A DNA stretch of 64,000 nt from Legionella fallonii LLAP-10 (GTDB taxonomy: Bacteria > Pseudomonadota > Gammaproteobacteria > Legionellales > Legionellaceae): contig NZ_LN614827.1 of assembly GCF_000953135.1 (NCBI RefSeq), positions 649,001 to 713,000 of the forward strand, given 5' to 3'. Positions within the stretch are counted from its first letter, which is position 1, and every line of letters starts with the position of its first letter. Both the position numbers and the translations under genes were made by a program. The notes under the pieces were generated by a model. The model was given only the letters and a program-made list of their open reading frames with translations. It ran no database searches and had not been told where the DNA came from. Shown here piece by piece: positions 1 to 7,509 of the stretch.

Positions 1-185
1 GCTCAATCCAACATTATGTCGTTTCGTCATGGGGTATTGGAGGCGCAAAGGACGGTGAATGGAGGGGGAGTTGAAGTATCTCATAGTAGTTACGGGTATG
101 ATGTGGTGGGTAATCTAACTGATGTCTCTACCTACGTGAAAGACCCCGGTAAAATATTCGGCTATACCTCAAAACATCATTATAG
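1..185 (+). repeat. Direct repeat RHS-A, copy 1
   Basis: Matches 3244-3428 at a constant offset of 3243, with a single A/G difference noticed near base 152. It encodes YD-repeat sequence in both places, and the copies diverge abruptly after TATAG. Confidence 0.9.
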
Positions 186-2748
186 CTATGCTCTATGGGA
201 TGGTTATCTCCAAAGTTTGGATGAAGCAACGCAAATTGATGATAGGGGAGGGGGGAGTAATGGCAGTAGTAGAAGAATCTATGATGTGAACGGTCAATTA
301 GAGGAAGCGCGTGATGAGGGGGGAGCGAATAGCAGCCATTATTTGAATAGCACCTTTGAAGGGATGAAAGCGCGCAAGGACAAGGAGGGTCAAATCAGTT
401 ATTTGAGTGTTGCAGGAAAAACGATAGGTGATTTACACGTAGACCAAGAGGGTAACCAACAATTAACGGTTTATGGAGGATTTACACCTACGGGTACGCA
501 GCAAAAAGCAGGGCCTGCGGCTAAGTATTCATGGAGTCGACCGACGAGTGAGCAGAGTATCAATGGATTTTTAAATGGTGGGAACGAGAGCCGTGTTAAT
601 GGAGTCGCGCCTGATGCGCCGCAAGACAATCTTGGTTCTTATACTGTTCAGTCTGGGGATAGTTTAGAAAACATTGCGTTGCAGGTTTATGGTGACAGCA
701 GTTTATGGTATCTGTTAGCGGATGCCAATGGCATAAGTGATAGAGGCGCCCAGGCAGGCAGCAGCGAGCAGCTGCATATAGGACAGAGGCTTAATATTCC
801 TCCTGTGGCCACAGGCCAGCATCATAGCAGTGGTACTCATAAAGTGCTTAATGGCACTCAGATGATAGGGGATACCAGTGCTACGGTAATTGCCCCCGCC
901 GCCCCACCGCCGTTACCGAAAAAGCATGGTTTATTTTCCAAGATTGTTGTCGCTGTTGTTTCTGTAGTGGCGACGGTGATGACTGCGGGTATTATGGGTG
1001 CTTTAGCGGGTGTTGGCGCCACCAGTGGTGGTTTATTCGCCACGGGGATGGAAGTTCTTGGCGGTAGTTTAATGCATGGTTTAGGTGCAACGCTCGGAGC
1101 TGGTTTTACTGCGGGGTTCATTGGCAACATAGCAAGCCAAGGGGTTGCCAAAGCACTCGAGCTGCAAGAGAGCATCTCTCTTAAAGGCGCGTTGATTACC
1201 GGTCTTGCGACTGCGGCCTCCAGTGGTTTGTTACGAGGATTAAATGGCAGCAAAGTATATCAACAGTTCACTAACACTATGGATGAACTATCTGTATCGA
1301 AAGCCTTTAGCATTTCCAGCGCGGCGCAACTAATGGAGCAAAACGCGTTAAGCCAGAGCATTAGCCTTTCGCTGCAAAAACACCAACACTTCGACTGGGA
1401 GCAACTTGCCGTATCTGGTGTCACCGCGGGTCTAATGGGAGGGGCACTAGGAAGCAAACTGGATAAAATCCTAAGAGGCCTAGACCACAACACCGGCATG
1501 CTGAGCTCTGAATTAAGGGCTTTAACCAACGCGGGATTAAACAGCGCGGTTGCCGGCAGCCAACTCAATGCCTTGGATGTGCTTCAAGATAATTTAGGCG
1601 CTGCAATTGGCTCTGCAATAACGGATAAAAGGAGCGAATTAGAACAGTCGCAAATCACAGGCAAAGATTTAGCACGATTAAAACTAAAAGAAATCGACGA
1701 GATGGATGAGTATTGTCCTATCCCCACTGAAGAAGGCGCTTATTCTCCTATACCTGAAGGTACTTATGAACGATTCCATCAAGAAATCCTAGCCCACCAA
1801 CGAGCTGCTTTAGAGCAGGAAGAGCAAGATAATTATGAAGCGCGGGAGTTAAGTGGTAGCGAGGGATATGAATCTGCTCAACCCCATCTGAGTAATCAGC
1901 AAACACTAAGTTTAGGGAATTATGAACGCCTGTCCTTTGATTCGGATTTGTTTAAATCTAGCAATGATGGAGTTAAAGAGCTTGGTTTTGAGAGTCAAGT
2001 GTATTGGAATTCTAAAGAGCATGGAGTGGGGCAGTTTGTTGGCGATTCTAATATGAATATAGGTCTTATCGATTTTGTATTTAAAGATAATGAATTAGAC
2101 ATCAATTCATTATCTAATAAAAAAGAGATTTGGGTTGCTTTGAATTCTAAATTTGGAACAAAGATAAATTTTTTAGCAATAAACAATGCTGAAGGTGGGC
2201 AAGCAAAACGAGGTTATTTGCCTATGGAGGATGGTAAAGTACTAGGTAAAAGCGGGATCACTATTGCTACTGGATTTGATATTGGTCAGTATAGTAAGCG
2301 ACAAATTAAGGATCTGAAATTTCCTAAGGCATTAGAAAAAAAGCTATTACCCTTCGCAGAGTTAATAAAGGATGATGCAAAAAAATTACTTCCTTTGGCT
2401 AATCAGACTATTATATCTACCGAAGAAGCTAATTTAATTGATTTTAAAATAAAGAGAATTCATTTGAATTCTGCAATTAAAGATTGGAACGCCAATAAGT
2501 TCGAAAATACCCCAGCTTTTCAAGATCTAACTTCTGGCCAACAAACTGTTTTGTTTTCGAGAACTTTTCATCAAGGACCAAGTATGCCAAGATTACCAGT
2601 TTCTCAAAAATTTTATAGGGCAGCTTTAGAAAATAATTGGGTTGAAGCTGAAAAACATTTAAGAAATTATAATGTAAAAGCTAAGTGGTACGTGAATCGA
2701 GTTAATAATGAGGCTGATATACTAAAACGAGAAAGGTTATTAAAATGA
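1..2748 (+). CDS. RHS/YD-repeat protein with LysM and C-terminal pesticin-like lysozyme toxin (5' end outside window)
   Basis: The reading frame is open from base 1, so the gene starts upstream; the Met at 16 is internal. In order: YD/RHS motifs (YDVVGNL, YDVNGQL; about 60-330), a LysM domain (about 640-800, with SYTVQSGDSL), a Gly/Ala-rich hydrophobic stretch (about 900-1240), an acidic linker (about 1680-1990), then a tip of about 240 residues after 2022. The tip has AEGG (Glu codon 2191), SGITIATGFD (Thr 2260, Asp 2278) and a C-terminal LTSGQQTVLFSRTFHQG, the pattern of pesticin/T4-lysozyme-fold muramidases. Inference: an antibacterial polymorphic toxin that cuts peptidoglycan after delivery. 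The conserved part up to 2022 recurs twice downstream with other tips. The stop overlaps the next start (ATGA), pairing it with the LprI protein. The delivery route is not visible. Confidence 0.85.
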   Translation, partial: AQSNIMSFRHGVLEAQRTVNGGGVEVSHSSYGYDVVGNLTDVSTYVKDPGKIFGYTSKHHYSYALWDGYLQSLDEATQIDDRGGGSNGSSRRIYDVNGQLEEARDEGGANSSHYLNSTFEGMKARKDKEGQISYLSVAGKTIGDLHVDQEGNQQLTVYGGFTPTGTQQKAGPAAKYSWSRPTSEQSINGFLNGGNESRVNGVAPDAPQDNLGSYTVQSGDSLENIALQVYGDSSLWYLLADANGISDRGAQAGSSEQLHIGQRLNIPPVATGQHHSSGTHKVLNGTQMIGDTSATVIAPAAPPPLPKKHGLFSKIVVAVVSVVATVMTAGIMGALAGVGATSGGLFATGMEVLGGSLMHGLGATLGAGFTAGFIGNIASQGVAKALELQESISLKGALITGLATAASSGLLRGLNGSKVYQQFTNTMDELSVSKAFSISSAAQLMEQNALSQSISLSLQKHQHFDWEQLAVSGVTAGLMGGALGSKLDKILRGLDHNTGMLSSELRALTNAGLNSAVAGSQLNALDVLQDNLGAAIGSAITDKRSELEQSQITGKDLARLKLKEIDEMDEYCPIPTEEGAYSPIPEGTYERFHQEILAHQRAALEQEEQDNYEARELSGSEGYESAQPHLSNQQTLSLGNYERLSFDSDLFKSSNDGVKELGFESQVYWNSKEHGVGQFVGDSNMNIGLIDFVFKDNELDINSLSNKKEIWVALNSKFGTKINFLAINNAEGGQAKRGYLPMEDGKVLGKSGITIATGFDIGQYSKRQIKDLKFPKALEKKLLPFAELIKDDAKKLLPLANQTIISTEEANLIDFKIKRIHLNSAIKDWNANKFENTPAFQDLTSGQQTVLFSRTFHQGPSMPRLPVSQKFYRAALENNWVEAEKHLRNYNVKAKWYVNRVNNEADILKRERLLK
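1199..2022 (+). repeat. Direct repeat RHS-B, copy 1 (pre-toxin region)
   Basis: About 824 bp covering the hydrophobic end and the acidic linker just before the toxin tip. It recurs at 3796-4619 (offset 2597) with only a few substitutions, and its last 300 bp recur at 5769-6069 (offset 4046). In each copy the sequence changes completely just after the repeat, where the tip begins. Confidence 0.92.
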
Positions 2749-3134
2749 AAGTGTGCCAAATTTATTTTTTAGTTGTTGTTTCTTTTATTTCCGTCCAAGT
2801 AAACGCTCAAAAATATGAATATACAGGAAACTGTAGTATGGATAATTATCAAGAAAATTTTGAAGATTGTTTAGATAAGGAACTTGCTACGTACGATAAA
2901 GAATTAAATATTTTATATAAGAGAGAATCTAAATACTCATCCTATAAACAATTACAAAAGGCTGAGAGGTTATGGATTAAATTTAAGAAAGAAGATTGTG
3001 TTTATATTGCTCGCACAGTTCATGGTGGCAAAATGTACCCATTCATATATAGAGCATGCCTTATTAATAAAACAAAAGCTAGGATATCTGATCTCAAAAG
3101 ATCTGTTTTCTATCGAGGATGGTTCAAAGATTAG
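2745..3134 (+). CDS. Exported LprI-family lysozyme inhibitor, probable immunity protein
   Basis: A 129-residue protein with a signal peptide (hydrophobic residues about 6-21, cleavage near VNA-QK). The mature part has four cysteines and the LprI/DUF1311 pattern: two Cys early, a helix with ERLWIKFKKEDC, then a Cys and an Arg near the end. LprI-type proteins are known to inhibit lysozymes. The start codon overlaps the toxin stop as ATGA, so the two are translationally coupled. Inference: it sits in the periplasm and protects the producer from the pesticin-like tip just upstream. A diverged paralogue lies at 6805-7200 after a related toxin tip. The functional pairing is inferred from position and family. 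Confidence 0.8.
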   Translation: MKVCQIYFLVVVSFISVQVNAQKYEYTGNCSMDNYQENFEDCLDKELATYDKELNILYKRESKYSSYKQLQKAERLWIKFKKEDCVYIARTVHGGKMYPFIYRACLINKTKARISDLKRSVFYRGWFKD

Positions 3135-3135
3135 A

Positions 3136-3618
3136 GCTTGTCTGATTAAGCATGAAGTAAACTATTTATATAGCCAGCATAGATACTATGATAAAGCCGG
3201 CCGGGTGTATTTAGAGAGTAGTTTTGATGCTGGTGGAAATTTGGCTCAATCCAACATTATGTCGTTTCGTCATGGGGTATTGGAGGCGCAAAGGACGGTG
3301 AATGGAGGGGGAGTTGAAGTATCTCATAGTAGTTACGGGTATGATGTGGTGGGTAATCTAACTGATGTCTCTACCTACGTGAAAGACCCCGGTAAAGTAT
3401 TCGGCTATACCTCAAAACATCATTATAGTTTGTACAAGGCTATGTTGGAGACTCATAGAGAAGCAGTAATAAATGCTAAGCAGGATGAATTAGATAAGGA
3501 GAAAAAAATTGAGGGGGCTCAAAAAATACTAGAGGAAGGTTCTGATCCAGATTTTTTTTCTAAACTAACAGGTATTTTTATAGAAAATATCAGGTTATTA
3601 CGAAGATTGAGTAATTAG
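3136..3618 (+). pseudogene. Displaced RHS/YD fragment with an unrelated short tail
   Basis: This frame encodes YD-type sequence (RYYDKAGRVY, YGYDVVGNL). Bases 3244-3428 repeat 1-185 with one difference seen. Bases 3136-3243 presumably match the part of the full gene that lies left of the window. After YTSKHHYS the frame switches to a different tail of about 62 residues, highly charged with a short hydrophobic C-terminal piece, ending at 3618. There is no convincing start codon or ribosome site, and the open frame runs back through the LprI gene in another frame. I read it as a copy of the RHS gene cut after the YD part, perhaps carrying the end of an unknown tip. It may serve as recombination substrate. 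Confidence 0.6.
3244..3428 (+). repeat. Direct repeat RHS-A, copy 2
   Basis: Second copy of bases 1-185, lying in the displaced RHS fragment. The near identity implies recent duplication or ongoing gene conversion. Confidence 0.9.
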
Positions 3619-3695
3619 TGGAGTGCTCTACTTTTTGATGAAAATTTTGACTTCTAAAAACACAATTCTTGCTTCAGCTGTAGTATTGTAGTCTG

Positions 3696-3721
3696 GATTA
3701 GCCGCCTTTGGCGGCGTAATC
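3696..3721. repeat. Palindrome in the junction between RHS copies
   Basis: Hairpin with stem GCCGCC/GGCGGC, extended by GATTA/TAATC. It lies in the 177-bp gap between the YD fragment and the second pre-toxin copy. It resembles short palindromes scattered elsewhere in the window. Confidence 0.5.
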
Positions 3722-3774
3722 TGATTTATCCCAGATTAATACTCCACGGTCTATCTTATTTTTAAAGGAACTCG

Positions 3775-3798
3775 CGGATTATGGCTTTACCTAATCCG
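3775..3798. repeat. Short palindrome CGGATTA-N10-TAATCCG at the RHS-B junction
   Basis: Stem CGGATTA (3775-3781) and TAATCCG (3792-3798) around TGGCTTTACC. Its right arm runs straight into the truncated 5' end of the second RHS-B copy at 3796. The same palindrome, with TGGCTTTGCC in the loop, follows glmM at 20255-20282, so it is a dispersed element. Confidence 0.6.
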
Positions 3799-5231
3799 GT
3801 CTTGCGACTGCGGCCTCCAGTGGTTTGTTACGAGGATTAAATGGCAGCAAAGTATATCAACAGTTCACTAACACTATGGATGAACTATCTGTATCGAAAG
3901 CCTTTAGCATTTCCAGCGCGGCGCAACTAATGGAGCAAAACGCGTTAAGCCAGAGCATTAGCCTTTCGCTGCAAAAACACCAACACTTCGACTGGGAGCA
4001 ACTTGCCGTATCTGGTGTCACCGCGGGTCTAATGGGAGGGGCACTAGGAAGCAAACTGGATAAAACCCTAAGAGGCCTAGACCACAACACCGGCATGCTG
4101 AGCTCTGAATTAAGGGCTTTAACCAACGCGGGATTAAACAGCGCGGTTGCCGGCAGCCAACTCAATGCCTTGGATGTGCTTCAAGATAATTTAGGCGCTG
4201 CAATTGGCTCTGCAATAACGGATAAAAGGAGCGAATTAGAACAGTCGCAAATCACAGGCAAAGATTTAGCACGATTAAAACTAAAAGAAATCGACGAGAT
4301 GGATGAGTATTGTCCTATCCCCACTGAAGAAGGCGCTTATTCTCCTATACCTGAAGGTACTTATGAACGATTCCATCAAGAAATCCTAGCCCACCAACGA
4401 GCTGCTTTAGAGCAGGAAGAGCAAGATAATTATGAAGCGCGGGAGTTAAGTGGTAGCGAGGGATATGAATCTGCTCAACCCCATCTGAGTAATCAGCAAA
4501 CACTAAGTTTAGGGAATTATGAACGCCTGTCCTTGGATTCGGATTTGTTTAAATCTAGCAATGATGGAGTTAAAGAGCTTAATTTTGAGAGTAAAGTGTA
4601 TTGGAGTTTTAAAGAGCATGAAGGGAGCAATACTATTGCAGGAATTAAACTTAAGGGACTTGAGTGGCGTGGTCATAGTAGAGAAGGGCAATATGACATT
4701 AATTATGATGAACTCCTAGTTAAACAGCATGGTTCTGCTTACAAGAAAGATGAAGTTGTAGATAAATCATATTATTTTCGCACCCCGGGCTCTCCTGTAT
4801 GGGGGTATGCAAGTAGAGAAACTCAAATAGAAACTATTGACGCTTTAATTACATCTGCTATCGAACATGAATTAAGCTTACGCGATACTGCCCATGTATT
4901 AGTAATTGCCCGCCATGAGTCAGGTTTTAATCCTTATGCGGCTGCTGGTTCTACTACAGCGAGCGGTCTTGGTCAGTTTGTTGAACATACAGGAGATGCA
5001 TATGGTATAAACGGCTCGACCAGATGGAATATAAAAGTACAGGCGGATGCTTTAGTAAGTCATTTCATAGATAATAAGGCCTTAGTAAAGCAAAGAAAAT
5101 TGACTGAATCTTATATTTATAAATTCCACCACGATGGTCCAACGAGAAATTATGGTGGATTAGCGTTATCAATGAATAAAATTATGCCAAAAATAGGAAG
5201 TATTACTCATGCGATTCATAAAATATTTTAA
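3795..5231 (+). pseudogene. Orphan RHS toxin cassette: pre-toxin repeat plus lytic transglycosylase (SLT) tip
   Basis: The frame opens after a stop at 3792. The only candidate start is an internal TTG at 3825 without a ribosome site, so the cassette is probably silent unless joined to an RHS body. Bases 3796-4619 repeat the first gene's pre-toxin region. The new tip (about 4620-5231) has an SLT-type lytic transglycosylase motif: ARHESGFNPYAA (Glu codon 4917), then TTASGLGQF, and later YKFHHDGP. SLT enzymes cleave the glycan strand of peptidoglycan. The 3' end overlaps the next exported protein by 23 bp, as expected for a toxin/immunity pair. The tip looks intact, and expression is the open question. 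Confidence 0.75.
3796..4619 (+). repeat. Direct repeat RHS-B, copy 2
   Basis: Near-identical to 1199-2022. The left edge coincides with a palindrome and the right edge with the start of the SLT tip. Confidence 0.92.
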
Positions 5232-5739
5232 TACCTGCTTTTTATTAGTATGCATATCTATGTCTCCACAAACTGCAGATGCTCTAGTGGTTGAAAAGAA
5301 ATGTGGGAAATATATTTTTCAGGTACAAATAACAAATGAGAATGATATTGGCGAAAGGCTATATAAGCTGTATTACCAGATAGCTGATCAGGAAAAAAAA
5401 TTATTCTATCAAACGGAGCTAGGGATGAGCTTGGCAGCAGCATGTATACAAAATAATAAAAAACAATATTTGATGCTTTTTCAAGAAAATTGCGGTGGCA
5501 ATGGGTGTCCAGAAGATATTTTTGGGATATACGATCCTAATGAAAAGAGAATGCTAGTCAAGCCAGCTGATTGGCCCAAAGGTAATACAAAAGAAATTGA
5601 AAAAATGATAGGTCATCAACTTGAATCCTCAGATAATGAGAAGTCTTTTTTTTGTTGCGGCCGCCAGTTATATGATTTCCGATTTGGCCATTTTAAGCGC
5701 TCTAACTCTGAAAAAGATGGGGCTGTCAAGAGCAACTAG
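5209..5739 (+). CDS. Exported protein of unknown family, probable immunity protein for the SLT tip
   Basis: A 176-residue protein with a signal peptide (hydrophobic about 8-22, cleavage near TADA-LV). The mature part has cysteine pairs (ENCGGNGCPED, FFCCGRQ), compatible with disulfides in the periplasm. I recognise no family. It begins inside the last 23 bp of the SLT tip in another frame, so expression is coupled. Position, export and the periplasmic target of the toxin suggest an immunity role, which is inference only. Confidence 0.65.
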   Translation: MRFIKYFNTCFLLVCISMSPQTADALVVEKKCGKYIFQVQITNENDIGERLYKLYYQIADQEKKLFYQTELGMSLAAACIQNNKKQYLMLFQENCGGNGCPEDIFGIYDPNEKRMLVKPADWPKGNTKEIEKMIGHQLESSDNEKSFFCCGRQLYDFRFGHFKRSNSEKDGAVKSN

Positions 5740-5740
5740 A

Positions 5741-6808
5741 TTGAATTATCTGTATCTAAAGCCTTCAGCCCACTGAAGAAGGCGCTTATTCCCCCATACG
5801 TGAAGGTACCTATGAACGATTCCATCAAGAAATCCTAGCCTATCAACGAGCTGCTTTGGAGCAGGAAGAGCAAGATAATTATGAAGCGCGGAAGTTAAGT
5901 GGTAGCGAGGGATATGAATCTGCTCAACCCCATCTTACTAATCAGCAAACACTAAGTTTAGGGAATTATGAACGCTTGTCCTTTGATTCGGATTTGTTTA
6001 AATCTAGCAATGATGGAGTTAAAGAGCTTGGTTTTGAGAGTAAAGTGTATTGGAGTTTTAAAGAGCATGAGGTCGAGCAGTTTCAGAAGAATATTGTTCT
6101 AGATCTATATAATTCGATAATTCGGAATTTGAATTTAGAGAAAATGAAAAACAACAAAACTCATTCTCAAGTATAGCTGAAGTTTGGTCGGCTTTAAATT
6201 CGAAATATGATACGAGAATTGATTTTTCATTACCTTGCGAATTTGAAGGAGGACAACAATTGCAGGGGTATTTACCAATTAAAAAGAAGACTGGGACCGT
6301 GATTGGGAGGAGTGGAATTACTTTCGCCACTGGATTTGATTTAGGGCAGAATAGCGCTAGTGATATAAAGAAATTTAATTTCCCAAAAGAGCTGGAAGAA
6401 AAATTATTGCCTTTTGTAGGAGCACAGAGAGAAGATGCAAAAAAATTACTTCCTTTAGCCGAGAGGACTTTTATATCTTTTGAAGAAGCAAATCTAATCG
6501 ATTTTAAAGTAAAAGGACTTCATCTACGGTCTGCTATTAAGCGCTGGGATGCTCACAGGTCTGAAAACACCCCAGCTTTTAGAGATTTAACTTCTGGTCA
6601 ACAAATTGTTTTATTTTCAAGAACTTTTCATCAGGGGAGACGCATGCCTGATTTACTAATTGCTCAAAAATTTTATAGAGCTGCCTTAGACAACAATTGG
6701 GTTGAGGCAGAAAAACATTTAAGAAATTATAATGTACCTGAAGGGTGGTATAAGGATAGAGTTAATAAAGAGGCCGATGTATTAAAACGAGAAAGGTTAT
6801 TAAAATGA
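5741..6808 (+). pseudogene. Broken third RHS cassette with a second pesticin-like tip
   Basis: Bases 5741-5768 match about 1283-1310 of the first gene. The sequence then jumps to the equivalent of 1723 (5769-6069), so about 410 bp are deleted and the frame is lost at the junction. A second frameshift near 6105-6125 separates the linker frame (which stops at 6176) from the tip frame. From about 6127 the tip frame reads on to 6808: FEGGQQLQGYLP, SGITFATGFDLGQ and LTSGQQIVLFSRTFHQG, close to the first tip but clearly diverged. Glu, Thr and Asp of the lysozyme-like site are kept. As it stands it cannot make a full toxin, but the tip from about 6240 is intact and could be reactivated by recombination. 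Confidence 0.75.
5769..6069 (+). repeat. Direct repeat RHS-B, copy 3 (partial)
   Basis: Corresponds to 1723-2023 of the first copy and ends at the same point where the tip begins. It is more diverged than copy 2, for example LTNQQ in place of LSNQQ. Confidence 0.85.
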
Positions 6809-7200
6809 AAGTGCATAAAATTTATTTTTTAGTAGGTCTTTTTTTTATATCCATTCAGTTAAATGCTCAAAAATATGAATATACAGGAAATTGTAATGCT
6901 AATAATTATAAAGAGAAGTTCGAAGATTGTTTAGATAAAGAGGTTGCTATGTACGATAAAGAGTTAAATATTTTATATAATAGACTATCCAAATACTCCT
7001 CCTACAAGCAGCTTCGAAAAACAGAGAGGTTATGGATTAAATTTAAAGAAGAGGATTGTGATTATATTGCTAATGAAGTCAATGGAGGGAAGTTTTATCA
7101 ATTCATATATGATGTGTGTTTAATTAATAAAACTAAAGCCAGGATAGACGATTTGAAACGTTCTTATTTCTATTCTGGCTGGTTTAAGAAAAATTGCTAA
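6805..7200 (+). CDS. Second exported LprI-family inhibitor, probable immunity protein
   Basis: A 131-residue paralogue of the protein at 2745-3134 with the same signal peptide design, four mature cysteines and ERLWIKFKEEDC. It overlaps the stop of the second pesticin-like tip as ATGA, exactly as in the first pair. Differences along the mature part parallel the differences between the two toxin tips, suggesting that each inhibitor is matched to its own toxin. The gene looks intact although its toxin is broken, so it may act as an orphan immunity gene against kin carrying that tip. Confidence 0.78.
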   Translation: MKVHKIYFLVGLFFISIQLNAQKYEYTGNCNANNYKEKFEDCLDKEVAMYDKELNILYNRLSKYSSYKQLRKTERLWIKFKEEDCDYIANEVNGGKFYQFIYDVCLINKTKARIDDLKRSYFYSGWFKKNC

Positions 7201-7373
7201 TATCTCAGGCTCACGATAAATACCCTAGTGTTCCCGTGGATTTAATTAATGCGGTGATTGTTCAGGAAAGTAATGGCGCATGGAATGCAGTATCTACAGC
7301 AGACAGCTTGTTAACGAGTACATTAACAAAGACTCTAAATAATCACTGTTATTTTATAAGGTGTTTAAAGTAA
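7201..7373 (+). pseudogene. Remnant of another SLT-type toxin tip
   Basis: In the frame ending at 7373 the sequence reads KYPSVPVDLINAVIVQESNG followed by AWNAVSTA. That is the start of a lytic transglycosylase domain (Leu-Ile-x-Ala-Val-Ile-x-Gln-Glu-Ser). Homology then stops, and there is no start codon in this frame. It appears to be the decayed end of the toxin array. Confidence 0.5.
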
Positions 7374-7509
7374 CTTGAGTTTCATGGGTATGAGTATGTG
7401 TATATGATTCATTGAGATTTATTGCTTCTATAAGTTAAAGAGCGTAAGCTAATTTTAATATTTAATCAGTATGTGTTGCATCATCTACTCGGTTTAATCG
7501 CCATAAAAT
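7374..7509 (+). promoter_or_regulatory. Gap upstream of the polysaccharide cluster
   Basis: A 136-bp AT-rich gap between the toxin array and the first glucan-cluster gene, and the only space upstream of that operon. It probably holds the promoter, but I cannot fix -35/-10 boxes with confidence. Confidence 0.3.

Noticed and set aside
858..1253. Long minus-strand frame inside the RHS gene
   Set aside because: It mirrors the Gly/Ala-rich plus-strand coding region; low-complexity shadow with no ribosome site.
1260..1568. Minus-strand frame, also at 3857-4165
   Set aside because: It occurs in both copies only because the sequence is duplicated; antisense to the real RHS frame.
3619..3795. Promoter for the orphan SLT cassette
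   Set aside because: Only palindromes are evident and the cassette lacks a start codon with a ribosome site.
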